Shown in pieces: positions 10,193 through 19,168 of a DNA stretch of 62,976 nucleotides. The translations under genes were made by a program, and so were the position numbers. This DNA comes from Craterilacuibacter sp. RT1T (GTDB lineage: Bacteria; Pseudomonadota; Gammaproteobacteria; Burkholderiales; Chromobacteriaceae): positions 1 through 62,976 of the forward strand of contig NZ_JAMFLI010000014.1 of assembly GCF_023502145.1 (NCBI RefSeq), read 5' to 3'. Each line of letters begins with the position of its first letter. Position 1 is the first letter of the stretch. The notes under the pieces were generated by a model, which had not been told where the DNA came from, searched no databases, and was given only the letters and a program-made list of their open reading frames with translations.

Positions 10193-10651
10193 TCAATCCA
10201 GACCCAGCGTGCGGTCCAGACTTAGCCGGCCGCCGCCGCGCCCCAGCAGGTACAGCAGGGCGGCCGCCCAGGTAAGATGGGTGAGCCAGGCATCCGGATA
10301 GACAAAAACCTGAATCACCACCGTCATCCCCAGTAAAGCCAAGGCCGACAGCCGGGTGAATAGCCCGAGCAGCAGCATAAGCGGGAACAGGTGCTCGGCA
10401 TAGGTCGCCAGATGTGCCGCCAAGGGGTAGGGCAGCACAGGCAGTTGGTATTCGTCACGAAATAACAGCAAGGCGGAGTCGCTGACGCTCAGCCAGCCCT
10501 CGACCTTGGTGCGGCCGGACAAGAAAAAGGTAGCCGCGATGCCCACACGGGCGGCCAGCGCGATCAACGATGGCGTGATCAGGCGGCTGCTACCTTGGGC
10601 AAGATCGCGGTAGCGTGCCTGCCCGCGTTGAATCAGGGTGAGCGGGTTCAT
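10193..10651 (-). CDS. DoxX-family membrane protein
   Basis: A 152-residue protein with four predicted membrane helices. The DoxX pattern is visible: a first helix [20 protein letters not shown] followed by a KVEGW motif, a central helix pair around [20 protein letters not shown] and a final helix near [17 protein letters not shown] lies just before the ATG. In Buf-type copper operons a DoxX gene commonly follows DUF692 and DUF2063 genes. Here it follows a damaged DUF692 gene directly and overlaps its frame by 62 bases, so it is the best-preserved member of a decayed cluster. Confidence 0.85.
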   Translation of the reverse strand: MNPLTLIQRGQARYRDLAQGSSRLITPSLIALAARVGIAATFFLSGRTKVEGWLSVSDSALLLFRDEYQLPVLPYPLAAHLATYAEHLFPLMLLLGLFTRLSALALLGMTVVIQVFVYPDAWLTHLTWAAALLYLLGRGGGRLSLDRTLGLD

Positions 10652-11351
10652 GCTGTGCCTTCTGGGTCAGGGTGTGCGCGCGTTCCCGCTCCTCCAGCAG
10701 ACAGGCAAAAGCGCGCTCAAGTAAGGTGGGGCGCGGTTCGCTGCGCGCCAGTAGCCGTGCATACAAGTCCCATACGGCCTCGCTCACCGGTGTGTCATGC
10801 GAGTCTATCAAGAGTGCATCGCCCCACTGCGCATCGGTGCTGTGGCCGGCCAGATGGATTTCGGCAATTGCCGTCACCGGCAGCGCATCAATCCACTCGT
10901 CGGCGCTGTAAGCCAGGTTGCGGGCGCCGACATAGACATTATTGATATCGACCAGCAACTGGCAGCCACTACGGGCGCTCAGCATGCTCAGAAACTCGAT
11001 CTCGCCGATTTCATGTTCCAGTTGCAGATAATGTGCCGGGTGTTCGATGGCGATGGTGCGCCCAAGCGCATCTTGCAGCCTGCCTATATTGGCGCTCAGG
11101 CGGGCCAATGAAGCACGGTTGCGTATGATGGGCAGCAGATCAGGCCAGCAATGGCCGCGCCAGGCCGACCATGCCAAGTGTTCGGAGATGAGTGCCGGTT
11201 GCACGCGCTCGGCCAGGCTTGCCAGTCGCTTGAGGTGGGCCGGGTCTGGCTCGCTTGCGGCGGCGAGTGACAGCCCGACACCATGCAGTGCAAGCGGGTG
11301 GCGCTCGCGTATGCGTTCTAGCCATGCCAGACGCGGGCCGCCATCGGTCAT
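10590..11351 (-). pseudogene. Truncated DUF692 (BufB/MbnB-like) gene
   Basis: The 253-residue frame encodes most of a DUF692 TIM-barrel enzyme, the multinuclear-iron family that includes MbnB, TglH and BufB. Recognisable segments are LHGVGLSL, ISEHLAWSAW, LLVDINNVYVGARN, AEIHLAGHS and LIDSHDTPVS. The N-terminal 40 or so residues of the family are missing: the frame opens at MTDGGPRLAWL, and an in-frame stop lies 12 codons upstream. The usual ENP motif reads EHP, and the EWD motif after RPTLLE is absent, replaced by RAFACLLEE. The remaining C-terminal tail runs on into the doxX start. The gene is probably inactive, and its break point coincides with the start of an NrsF-like remnant on the other strand. 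Confidence 0.75.
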
Positions 11352-11353
11352 AT

Positions 11354-11769
11354 GGGGCGGATGCTGCCCGCGCCGTATTTTGGGTCAAGCCGCTGTTTGC
11401 CTTGTCGTTATTGTTGCCTTCGCTGTTGCTGGCGGTTCGCTTGTCGCGCCCTGCCGCGCGTGTGGGTGGGCTGTTGCCGGTATTGCTGTTGTGGCTGTTT
11501 GCCGCTGGCAAAGCTGTGTGCCCAGTATTCTGCTGCTGTCGTTGCCGGCGGGCGGCGGGATGTTGCTGGTGATGCGGCAACTGGCGCCTACGCGCTTGCG
11601 TCTGGCTGGCGCGGCCGCTGGTCTGGTGGCCGGCAGTGGCGCGGCGTTGGTCTATACGCTGCATTGCCCTGAGCTGGCCTTGCCCTTTGTGGCGCTATGG
11701 TATCTGGGCGGCATGCTGCTGCCCGCCTTGTTGGGTGTCATCATCGGCCCACGCCTGCTGGTGTGGTAG
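11354..11769 (+). pseudogene. DUF1109 / NrsF-like anti-sigma gene remnant
   Basis: Two frames together carry the membrane part of a DUF1109 protein. One frame gives AARAVFWVKPLFALSLLL and the following helices; after a frameshift near position 11515 another gives SLPAGGGMLLVMRQLAPTRL, LVYTLHCPELALPFVALWYL and LLGVIIGPRLLVW to a stop. The family is NrsF, a membrane anti-sigma factor usually encoded next to an ECF sigma factor and Buf genes. The N-terminal half, several residues in the middle and the sigma gene are missing. It abuts the truncated DUF692 gene head to head, as expected after deletion of the divergent promoter and both 5' ends. The call rests on motif memory of the family. Confidence 0.7.
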
Positions 11770-11794
11770 CTTGGGTGTGGGTCGTACTGCAATT

Positions 11795-12237
11795 AAGGAA
11801 ACGCTGATTTATCCTGTTGCCCGAAAGCATTAGGGTGGCGTAAGGCGAGAATAGAGCAAGAGCTTGAAGGTGGATGTTCTAGATGGCGAGGCACGCGAGT
11901 TTTTCTGAACGTGAGTATATGGCGCAGAGAAAGCAGACTCGACGGGATGGGCTTTTGGCTAAGATCGAAGTCGTGACGCCGTGGCTGAAGCTGGAGCAGA
12001 CAGTCGCGCCATTTGACACGCGTGCTAGTGGTTGGCGCCTCTCTTTGTTTGGCTTCGCTAATCTGGCGCTGGCGCAACGCTGATTGCTTAATGTGCACAT
12101 GCATGGCGGGGAAACGGAATATGAAGGAAATGCCTCAGCAATGCAGTGGCAGGCCACAAAATGAGTCTATTTTTTTACCTGTCTTTGCCAATTCACCCCA
12201 CGGTTGCAGCGCGGGGTGAATTGTTCAGCATTTCCTT
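11795..12237. mobile_element. Deleted IS5-family element with matching ends (443 bp)
   Basis: The left end AAGGAAACGCTGA matches the inverted right end AAGGAAATGCTGA with one mismatch, giving a 443-base unit. Inside, a frame from 11883 begins MARHASFSEREYMAQRKQTR, then RDGLLAKIEVVTPWLKLE, which is the N-terminus of an IS5-family transposase. It then falls out of the family pattern and stops. A 10-base inverted repeat, AATTCACCCC / GGGGTGAATT, lies near the right end. No clear target duplication is visible. It is a non-autonomous derivative. Its last 115 bases are repeated imperfectly at 14878-14993. The remaining 11770-12270 sequence around it holds no gene. Confidence 0.65.
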
Positions 12238-12270
12238 CGCCGTCATGCTCGGTAGGTCGTAAACACGTTC

Positions 12271-14457
12271 TTAAAGCGGATTCTCCGCGAAATAGTGCTC
12301 CAGCCGGTTGACGTCGCTGGCAGGACGTGGCTTACGCATATTCTCGTCAATGCCGTTGTAGAGCTGGTCACTCGGGGCCAGATGGAATTTATTGAGGTCA
12401 GGATCCATATACGGCAACTGCCCTTTGCGCTGGAAGTATTGGTGCAGCCACAAATTGGCCCGCTGCAAACCAAAACTCTCATTGGCCCAGGCGCTGTCAT
12501 GGCCACCAAAGTGGTGGCCAAATTCATGGCCGATAATACCGATGTCGGCATTGAAGTAGTGGGAATAGAAAAACCAGGTATCAATACCAAGCACGTCACC
12601 GCCCCCCAGGCCGCCCCCCATCGCAGTCACGCCCAGCCGTATCCCGCCACGGTTCATGATTTCATTCCAGTATCGGGTATAGTCCTCGGCCTTGAAAATA
12701 CCGCCCGGCGCGTCAATATTCCCGGTATTGCCATAAAAATCATGCCCCATGACCTGCTTGTGGTTGAACCAGATGTGCTCATATTCGGGGCTGTTCAGAA
12801 TGTAGGCGAAATTAGTGATCATGATCACCCACTCGCGCGCATAGAGCGGGTTAATCTTCCGCCAGCTGCTGTCGCTGTCGTTGTACTTCCCGAAGCTGAT
12901 GTCCCACTTCATTTTGAAGTTGCCCAGCTTTTGCACATGGCTGTCCGTATCGGAAGTCAGGCGTACCTCGAACGAGTCGGAGGGCAGTATTTGGCTGGCA
13001 TTCAGGCCGCTGAAGCTGACATGGCCCTGTCCATCGGCACGCGGGTAGCGCACGGCGTCGCGCACACTACCATCCAGTTGCAGCTGACTAAATGCCGGTA
13101 AGCGATCCAGCCGCCCCAGTACAAACCAAGGCCCGCCATTTTTGAGGCGTGCCTGGATTTGCAAGTCGCTGACCGGCACGGCACTGTAGCTGGAAACATG
13201 GAGCGCCTGCTTGTCCGCACGGCCGCTCAGAATGCGGTCAATCCTGAAGCTGCGCAGATCGGGGTTGGTCAAGGTATCCCAGCTCTCGCCATCTTGCAGC
13301 ATCAGCGTCCGTTTGTCCGCCGCTACCGTGGCTTCCTGATACTCGTTAGCGTTGACCATCTCGCTGCCGCTTTGCATGATGACCTGACGCAAAGGTGCAA
13401 GCAGGATATGGCGATCCGACTGGATCATCGCCAGGCGCTCGCCGTCGAAGGCAAGATCACGTGCTTTGCCAATATTTTGTTCGGCGGTAGTGCCCTGCAG
13501 ATGAATTCGGCGGAACTGTTCATCGGGTGCGGGCAGGATCTGGCTGCCCGAGTCTGGTAGGCGGGCGGGGTTAACGCTGTCGATGCCTCCTCCGGGACGG
13601 GCCGCATACAACTTGCCATCCGCGCCATGGTGCAGTCTGTTGCTGATGCCGTTCTGGCTCATGACGGGCTGCACCAGCGTGGTCGATGCCGGCAGGTTAG
13701 CCACATCGTAAGCCAAGGTGTCGCCATTGCTGAAATTGGCGAACAGGCGGTCCCCCAGTGCCGTCAACTTGACATCGCAGTAGATACTGCCGCACCCGGG
13801 CAAGGACAGGTAGGCATGCTTGACGGCCTTCTTGTGGTTCGCCGGCGTCGCATCACTCTGCTTCCACACCGAAATCCGGCTATGAGTGTCTGCCGCGAAG
13901 ACATATTGCTCGTTGGCTGCGACGGCAATGGGGTGGACCAGTACTTTGCTGGCATCGCCAGACCAGCTTCCCGTCCCCAGCGACATGACGATGCGGGGCT
14001 TGCTCTCATCCAGCTGGTAAATATCGACCCGATTGGAGGATAGCGAGGCCGTATACAGACGGTCCTTGTAGATGGACAAATCCTGCATCCGCTTGATTAC
14101 TTCGGATGTGCCATCCATGTTAAAGCCGTCGATCCGCTCCAGTTTGCGCTGCTGTGCCAAGTCATAGCGCTCAATCGAAGCAGCCCCTAAATCATTGGCG
14201 ACATACAGCGTATTGTCGCGCAAGGCGAGGGCCCGGGGCGTGAAGCTCTCCGCAGGCAGGTCGAATGAAGCGGCATCCAGCATTTTCGCCATATCAGGGA
14301 AACGAAGGGTGTCGATCTGTACCTGGCTGCCGTCACCACCGCCACCGCCGCCACCACCGCCACCACCGCCAGTCGGTGGCTGATTGACATTGCCGCTCCC
14401 CCCTCCACCGCAGGCAACAAGGGCCAGAGTCAACGCCAATAAACTGCACCTAATCAT
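12271..14457 (-). CDS. Lipoprotein with C-terminal zinc metallopeptidase motif
   Basis: A 728-residue secreted lipoprotein. The signal peptide ends in a lipobox (LVAC) with Cys16 as the lipid anchor. Next come a Gly/Pro-rich linker containing twelve glycines in a row (residues 30-41) and a region of about 300 residues with repeated propeller-like strands (LYVANDLGAASIERYDLA, YVFAADTHSRISVWKQ, LYAARPGGGIDSV). The C-terminal part carries H644-E645-x2-H648-x2-G651-x2-D654 in HEFGHHFGGHD. This fits a metzincin-type zinc site with Asp as the third ligand. It would act at the outer surface or in the periplasm. No closer family was recognised. The gene lies alone between two IS5 remnants with an AT-rich upstream region, which suggests acquired DNA. 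Confidence 0.75.
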   Translation of the reverse strand: MIRCSLLALTLALVACGGGGSGNVNQPPTGGGGGGGGGGGGDGSQVQIDTLRFPDMAKMLDAASFDLPAESFTPRALALRDNTLYVANDLGAASIERYDLAQQRKLERIDGFNMDGTSEVIKRMQDLSIYKDRLYTASLSSNRVDIYQLDESKPRIVMSLGTGSWSGDASKVLVHPIAVAANEQYVFAADTHSRISVWKQSDATPANHKKAVKHAYLSLPGCGSIYCDVKLTALGDRLFANFSNGDTLAYDVANLPASTTLVQPVMSQNGISNRLHHGADGKLYAARPGGGIDSVNPARLPDSGSQILPAPDEQFRRIHLQGTTAEQNIGKARDLAFDGERLAMIQSDRHILLAPLRQVIMQSGSEMVNANEYQEATVAADKRTLMLQDGESWDTLTNPDLRSFRIDRILSGRADKQALHVSSYSAVPVSDLQIQARLKNGGPWFVLGRLDRLPAFSQLQLDGSVRDAVRYPRADGQGHVSFSGLNASQILPSDSFEVRLTSDTDSHVQKLGNFKMKWDISFGKYNDSDSSWRKINPLYAREWVIMITNFAYILNSPEYEHIWFNHKQVMGHDFYGNTGNIDAPGGIFKAEDYTRYWNEIMNRGGIRLGVTAMGGGLGGGDVLGIDTWFFYSHYFNADIGIIGHEFGHHFGGHDSAWANESFGLQRANLWLHQYFQRKGQLPYMDPDLNKFHLAPSDQLYNGIDENMRKPRPASDVNRLEHYFAENPL

Positions 14458-14639
14458 GATATTACGCTCTTAATTCCTGTCTAATTAATGCATTTTAAAT
14501 AAATAGCGAGTAATTTGCAACGTTCGATTGCAAATTTTGATTATTATCAATATATTTTTATTTAAAATAATAATAAATGTATTGCAAACAATCGGAGCAA
14601 GCAGCCTGAATAGCGGCAAGTCCACCCTTGTCTGCACAT
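14458..14639. other. AT-rich upstream region of the lipoprotein peptidase
   Basis: This gap is much richer in A and T than its surroundings and holds no gene. It contains the dyad TTTGCAA-N7-TTGCAAA at 14514-14534 and several TATTAT/TAATAA stretches suitable for a promoter reading toward the peptidase gene. No specific operator can be named. Confidence 0.4.
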
Positions 14640-14993
14640 CGCATCCGCCACTTTGTTGAAATCGACCTTTCCCGGGATGTCGCGCCGGATGCCACGAGGC
14701 TGTTGAAGTTTCGCCGGCAGCTGGATACGCATCAGCTGACCGAATTAATCTTCGTTAGCCTGTCTGGCCGAGGAGGGGCTGTTGCAGTGGGTGGGCACCA
14801 TCGTTGATGCCTCACTGATTACCGTGCCGCTCTCGACTAAGAACCGAGGGGAAAGCGGGATGTGAAGATGCATCAGACAAGGAAATGCCTCACAAAACGC
14901 AGTGGCAGACCACAAAATCAGTCAATTTTTCACCAAATGTGGCAAAAAACCGTCGTTGCATTGCGGGGTGAATTGTTTAGCATTGCTTTACGT
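14640..14993 (+). mobile_element. IS5-family transposase remnant with right end
   Basis: The sequence encodes the middle of an IS5-family transposase. RHFVEIDLSRDVAPDATRLL and KFRRQLDTHQLTELIF appear in one frame. After a frameshift LAEEGLLQWVGTIVDASLIT and STKNRGE follow, with MHQTRK further on. GTIVDA carries the family's catalytic Asp. The rest, including the left end, is missing. The last 115 bases resemble the right end of the element at 11795-12237, including GCGGGGTGAATTGTT and TAGCATTGCTT. The stretch from here to the antiporter start contains no further gene. Confidence 0.65.
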
Positions 14994-15138
14994 CTATAAA
15001 TACCGTTCATGGCTTGGTGTCATCGTGCTTATCGGCGTATTCGTCAGAACGAATGCGTATGCTTTTTAGATTGAAAATGAGACGCACTAGGCTGTAAAGC
15101 ATTAGAATATAGCGAAATTTAGATAATTGAGGTCGACC

Positions 15139-16212
15139 ATGTCAGTCAATCAACTTCCGCGCTGGAGCTGGATTTTCCCGTCATTGGCCTGTGTGCTACT
15201 CGGGATGGCCTTCACCGGCATCAGTGCAAACTGGTTTTTACTTGCCGTGACCGCGTGCTTGGGAGGCGCCGTGTTTGCTGCGGTTCATCATGCCGAGGTG
15301 ATTGCACACCGCATCGGCGAGCCTTTTGGCACGCTGGTGTTGGCGCTGGCGGTGACCATTATCGAAGTCGCGCTGATTCTGTCCATGATGTTGTCTGGCG
15401 CAGAAGGCAAGCTGGAGCTGGCGCGTGATACGGTTTTTTCAGCCATCATGATTATCTGCAACGGTATTGTCGGTTTATGTCTGCTACTGGGCGGTTTGCG
15501 CCATGGCGAGCAGGACTATCAACAACAGGGGGTGAGTGCCGCAATGGCGGTATTGACGTCAATGGCGGTGTTGACGCTGGTATTGCCCAACTACGGTCTG
15601 AGCGAGCCCGGTCATATGCTGTCATCCAAGCAGCTCGCCTTTACCGGCGTGGTTTCATTGGTGTTGTATGGCGCTTTTGTCTTTGTCCAGACGGTCAGGC
15701 ATCGCGACTACTTTCTGGATGAAAGTAGCAGTGAGAGCGATCACGAGGCGGTCAGTAATAAGGTGGCCTGGTGCAGTGTCGGTTTGTTGTTGGTTTCTTT
15801 GGTCGCAGTGGTTGGCCTGGCGAAAGTACTGTCTCCATCTATCGAGCGTCTGGTGAGTGCGATGGGGGCGCCGCAAGCAGTGGTCGGCATCATTATCGCG
15901 GGGATGGTGTTGTTGCCTGAAGCCTTAGCGGCTACGCGTGCGGCACGAGCCAACCGTCTGCAGACCAGTTTGAACCTGGCGTTAGGCTCGGGGCTGGCTT
16001 CCATTGGACTGACCATTCCGGCCGTTGCGTTTATCTTTGTCGTGACAGGCCAGCCCTTGGTTCTGGGCTTGGAAATGAAGGAAACCGTGCTGTTGGGACT
16101 GACGTTGCTGGTGGGCTCCATGAGCCTGGCGACGGGTAAGACCACTATTTTGCAGGGCGTTGTGCATCTGGTGCTGTTTGCCACGTTTCTGTTTTTTGCC
16201 ATTTCGCCGTAA
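15139..16212 (+). CDS. chaA: Ca2+/H+ antiporter, ChaA-type (CaCA family)
   Basis: A 357-residue integral membrane protein with about eleven helices. It carries the two CaCA alpha-repeat signatures. The first is in EPFGTLVLALAVTIIEVALI and the second in GIIIAGMVLLPEALAATRAA, both with the expected acidic residue in a hydrophobic helix. A short acidic loop, DESSSESDHE, separates the halves. ChaA exchanges calcium, sodium or potassium for protons across the inner membrane, especially at alkaline pH. The ATG behind GAGG was preferred to a TTG four codons upstream. It stands as a single gene between an IS remnant and the LapA-domain gene. Confidence 0.88.
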   Translation: MSVNQLPRWSWIFPSLACVLLGMAFTGISANWFLLAVTACLGGAVFAAVHHAEVIAHRIGEPFGTLVLALAVTIIEVALILSMMLSGAEGKLELARDTVFSAIMIICNGIVGLCLLLGGLRHGEQDYQQQGVSAAMAVLTSMAVLTLVLPNYGLSEPGHMLSSKQLAFTGVVSLVLYGAFVFVQTVRHRDYFLDESSSESDHEAVSNKVAWCSVGLLLVSLVAVVGLAKVLSPSIERLVSAMGAPQAVVGIIIAGMVLLPEALAATRAARANRLQTSLNLALGSGLASIGLTIPAVAFIFVVTGQPLVLGLEMKETVLLGLTLLVGSMSLATGKTTILQGVVHLVLFATFLFFAISP

Positions 16213-16321
16213 GTGCAGGGCATCGGTGCTGTGCCGGTTTCAGCTTCAGTGGCTGCTAAGCTAGCTGTTGGTAAGGCATGGCTAGCCGCTGTTAGCCTTT
16301 GTTTGAATGATTGGGGATGAT

Positions 16322-16777
16322 ATGCAATTGCGTACGCTGTTATTGCTGGTGGTGGCGGGCTTGATCGCCGTTTTTGTGGCGCTGAACTGGGCGGTGGTGA
16401 CCGCGCCCAGCACGCTGTCGCTGGGCTTTATGGATATTCAGGCTTCGCTGGGTGTGGTGATGCTGGGTCTGATGGTGTTGCTTGCCGTGCTGTTTCTGGT
16501 CTACATCGTTTATCTGCAAGGTACGGTATTGATCGATGGCCGCCGGCACGCACGCGAGTTGCAAGCCAATCGCGAGCTGGCCGACAAAGCCGAGGCCTCG
16601 CGTTTTAGCGAGCTGCGCAGCTATCTCGAAGCCGAGCTGGCCAAGCTGGCCGAGCAGAATACAGCGCTCAAGGCCGAGCTTGGCCAGCGCATCGAAGAAT
16701 CAGGCAATGGCCTTTCTGCCTGTATCGGCGAGCTGGAAGACAGGCTGGAGCGCAAAACGCCGCCGGCCAGTCGTTAA
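16322..16777 (+). CDS. LapA-domain inner-membrane protein
   Basis: A 151-residue protein with two N-terminal membrane helices (MQLRTLLLLVVAGLIAVFVA and VVMLGLMVLLAVLFLVYIVY), matching the LapA domain of lipopolysaccharide-assembly proteins. They are followed by a cytoplasmic coiled-coil-like tail rich in Ala, Glu and Lys (EASRFSELRSYLEAELAKLA). In other bacteria LapA works with LapB in regulating LPS synthesis, but the long tail differs from the short E. coli protein and no lapB neighbour is present. The start after GGGGA was chosen over one five codons earlier. The end overlaps the stop of the convergent SprT-like gene by four bases. Confidence 0.72.
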   Translation: MQLRTLLLLVVAGLIAVFVALNWAVVTAPSTLSLGFMDIQASLGVVMLGLMVLLAVLFLVYIVYLQGTVLIDGRRHARELQANRELADKAEASRFSELRSYLEAELAKLAEQNTALKAELGQRIEESGNGLSACIGELEDRLERKTPPASR

Positions 16778-17571
16778 ACCGCTTCCAGCGGTACGGCGCA
16801 GCTGCCGCAAATCAGGACCACTTCCTTGGAAATCCACGCGCTGGCGCCGCATTGCGGACAGGCCAGACGCGAGCGATTGCTCGGGCGCGGTGGTGGCGGC
16901 GCTACAATGGGCAGGGGCTTGCCCTCTGCCTCGGCCGCTTCCATCGGCGCTTCGTTCAGCGCGGCGGCCGGCTCTGGGCGATAGGGCTCGATATCGTTCA
17001 TGCCGTCCGGTGGCGGCGGTGCATTTTCGTTGAAACTCACCATGCTGCGTGCCAGTACCCGCTCGGGTGGTTCGGGCGCGTGCCTGTCGTATACCGGCAA
17101 GACAAAGCCTTCGTCCAGCAAGGCCTGACATGCCTTGGCAAACGGTCCGCCCTCGATAATGTAGTGGCTGACGCGCGAGCCGGATTCTTCGCCGCCGGGC
17201 GCACCGGTGGTGCTGGGCATCAGGCCGATTTCCTTCATCTTCTCGGCCCATTCGCGGTTGTGGTGGTTGGATGGTGTGACCGCACCGGCATTTTCCTGCC
17301 AGTGATGCACCATCTCGTGCGCGAGGGTAGAGAGTACGGTCTCAACCGGGCGCAGGGCGAAATAACCGGGATTAAGCGCCAACTCGTCCAGCGAAGCGCC
17401 ATCGCGGCTGACAAAGCGCGCATGCTGGTGATGGCCGTAACGCGTGCGCTGTGCCCTGAGCGTGATCAGGCAGGGCGGCAGTGCGCCGGCAAACAGCGTG
17501 CGGTTGAAGTGGTCGAACGCGTCCTGTAGCGCGCCGTAAAGTTCAAGGCTGGGCGTGGTGGAGCTGGCCAT
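16774..17571 (-). CDS. SprT-like zinc metalloprotein
   Basis: A 265-residue protein with an N-terminal SprT-like domain: DHFNRTLFAGALPPCLITLR near residues 19-38, and the zinc motif HEMVHHW at about residue 86. The C-terminal end has a zinc ribbon with CPQC and CGSC pairs. Between them lies a Pro/Glu-rich linker (APPPPDGMND, APPPPRPSNR). SprT-like proteins are related to the DNA-protein crosslink protease Spartan, though most bacterial members are uncharacterised. The start after AAGGA gives MASSTTPSLE, and longer upstream frames lack support. It is convergent with the LapA-domain gene. Confidence 0.8.
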   Translation of the reverse strand: MASSTTPSLELYGALQDAFDHFNRTLFAGALPPCLITLRAQRTRYGHHQHARFVSRDGASLDELALNPGYFALRPVETVLSTLAHEMVHHWQENAGAVTPSNHHNREWAEKMKEIGLMPSTTGAPGGEESGSRVSHYIIEGGPFAKACQALLDEGFVLPVYDRHAPEPPERVLARSMVSFNENAPPPPDGMNDIEPYRPEPAAALNEAPMEAAEAEGKPLPIVAPPPPRPSNRSRLACPQCGASAWISKEVVLICGSCAVPLEAV

Positions 17572-17820
17572 GCGGGTTTTCCTTTCATCCATGGGCAAAG
17601 GGTCCCGCTGGTGTCGGGAGCAGGGGCGGTATTGTCGACGTAGCCATCGGCTTTGTCCATGCCGGCATCTGTCTGGCCCGCCTGTTTGCCGTCTACATGT
17701 TAATAAGTGTGAAGCTGGCGGCGTATACCAACATTCTGCAACAAAGCGCAGCCTATGCCATGGCAATTACCTGCGCCGGCATGATCTAATGAAAGCATCC
17801 AGTCTCAATGAAAGCCGATC

Positions 17821-19101
17821 ATGCTCAAGCGCCCGCTGAGCTTTATCCTTCTCGTGTCCTTCGTGCTGTATGCCGCATGCAGCGTGTGGGCGCACGGCTG
17901 GCCTGCCGATTATTGGGCATGGCGTTCGCAATTGCGCCTGCAAAGTGGTGTGATGCTGCTGGCGGTCATGGCCGGCTCCATGCTGCTGGCCATGCGTCCG
18001 CTGTGGCTGGAGCGCGCGATGGGCGGGCTGGATAAGCTCTATGCCCAGCACAAGCGCTTCGGCATCGCCTCGGGCCTGCTACTGGGCGCGCACTGGCTGA
18101 TCGAGCTGTCTCCCAAGCTGTTTGTGGCCATGCAATGGGCAGAGCCCAAAATCCGCCGTGCCGATGGCGGCGGGGCGCGTGACCCCTTGGTCAGTCTGGC
18201 CAAGGATATGGGGGAGTGGGCGGCTTGGCTGATGCTGGGCATGGTGCTGCTGGCGCTGTTGCAGGCCCTGCCTTATCGCATCTGGCACCCATCGCACAAG
18301 CTGTTTGCACCGATAGCCCTGGCGGGGGGGGGTCACGGCCTGATGCTGGCCGACAAGGCCTTGTGGCTGACCCCGGCAGGTGCTTTGCTGGCGCTGTTGC
18401 TGCTGTTTACCACGCTGAGCGCGCTGTGGTCGCTGTTTGGCCGCATCGGCCGTTCGCGCCGCCACAAGGGCCAGATCACGGCCGTACACGCCTTGCCCGG
18501 CCAGTCGCTGGAAGTGTTGTGCAGCGTTGCCGATTGGCCCGGGCACCGCGCCGGCCAGTTTGCACTGGTGAGTTTTGACGCAAGCGAAGGCGCGCACCCG
18601 TTCACTATTGCCAGCGCCGAACGCGATGGAGGCGAGTTGCGCTTCATCATCAAGGCGCTGGGGGATTACACCGCCACTCTGCCATCCATTCTGAAAGTTG
18701 GGGATGGCATCGAGGTGGAAGGGCCGTATGGCTGCTTTGATCACGCCGGCAGCACGCGTCAGGCCTGGGTCGCCGGCGGCATCGGCATCACCCCGTTTCT
18801 GGCATGGCTGGAGGCACGCTCCCAGACCGGCGACGAGGCGCAAGTCGATTTCTATTACTGCGTCAGAAATAGCGCCGAAGCTGCTGCGCTGGATGAGGTG
18901 CGCGCCGCCTGCCTGCGTTCAGGCGTGACCCTGCACCTGATCGAGAGCGATCAGGGGGCGCGGCTGGATGTGGCGATGCTGCCCGAGGTCGATGCGGTGT
19001 GGTTTTGCGGGCCGGCAGGCATGGGAGACGCCTTGGCGCGTGGTCTGGCGGCACGGCCGCATGCGCCGGCCTTCCATCGCGAAGCTTTCAGTATGCGTTG
19101 A
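17821..19101 (+). CDS. Ferric-reductase-like transmembrane flavoprotein
   Basis: A 426-residue membrane oxidoreductase. About six N-terminal helices form a ferric-reductase-type domain with paired histidines (HKRFGIASGLLLGAHWLIE and HPSHKLFAPIALAGGGHG) suited to bind heme. Next is a FAD-binding domain with HPFTIAS and GPYG, then an NAD(P)-binding domain with GGIGITPFLAW and FCGPAGM. It should pass electrons from NAD(P)H through FAD to heme and an acceptor on the other side of the membrane. The acceptor is unknown; iron reduction and oxidative-stress roles are both known in the family. It stands alone, followed by a clear terminator. Confidence 0.85.
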   Translation: MLKRPLSFILLVSFVLYAACSVWAHGWPADYWAWRSQLRLQSGVMLLAVMAGSMLLAMRPLWLERAMGGLDKLYAQHKRFGIASGLLLGAHWLIELSPKLFVAMQWAEPKIRRADGGGARDPLVSLAKDMGEWAAWLMLGMVLLALLQALPYRIWHPSHKLFAPIALAGGGHGLMLADKALWLTPAGALLALLLLFTTLSALWSLFGRIGRSRRHKGQITAVHALPGQSLEVLCSVADWPGHRAGQFALVSFDASEGAHPFTIASAERDGGELRFIIKALGDYTATLPSILKVGDGIEVEGPYGCFDHAGSTRQAWVAGGIGITPFLAWLEARSQTGDEAQVDFYYCVRNSAEAAALDEVRAACLRSGVTLHLIESDQGARLDVAMLPEVDAVWFCGPAGMGDALARGLAARPHAPAFHREAFSMR

Positions 19102-19144
19102 TTTTTTGGGGGGGGCAGGTAGGCGTTAAGGACTTCAGTGTGGA

Positions 19145-19168
19145 GTCCGCTGTGCGGACGTGTTTTTT
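19145..19168 (+). terminator. Intrinsic terminator after the ferric-reductase-like gene
   Basis: GTCCGC-tgt-GCGGAC forms a tight hairpin followed by GTG and six T residues, 44 bases after the stop codon. It reads on the same strand as the flavoprotein gene. Confidence 0.8.

Noticed and set aside
11883-12083. The 66-codon transposase N-terminal frame as a functional gene
   Set aside because: It matches only the first 40 or so residues of an IS5 transposase and then ends; it is a fragment.
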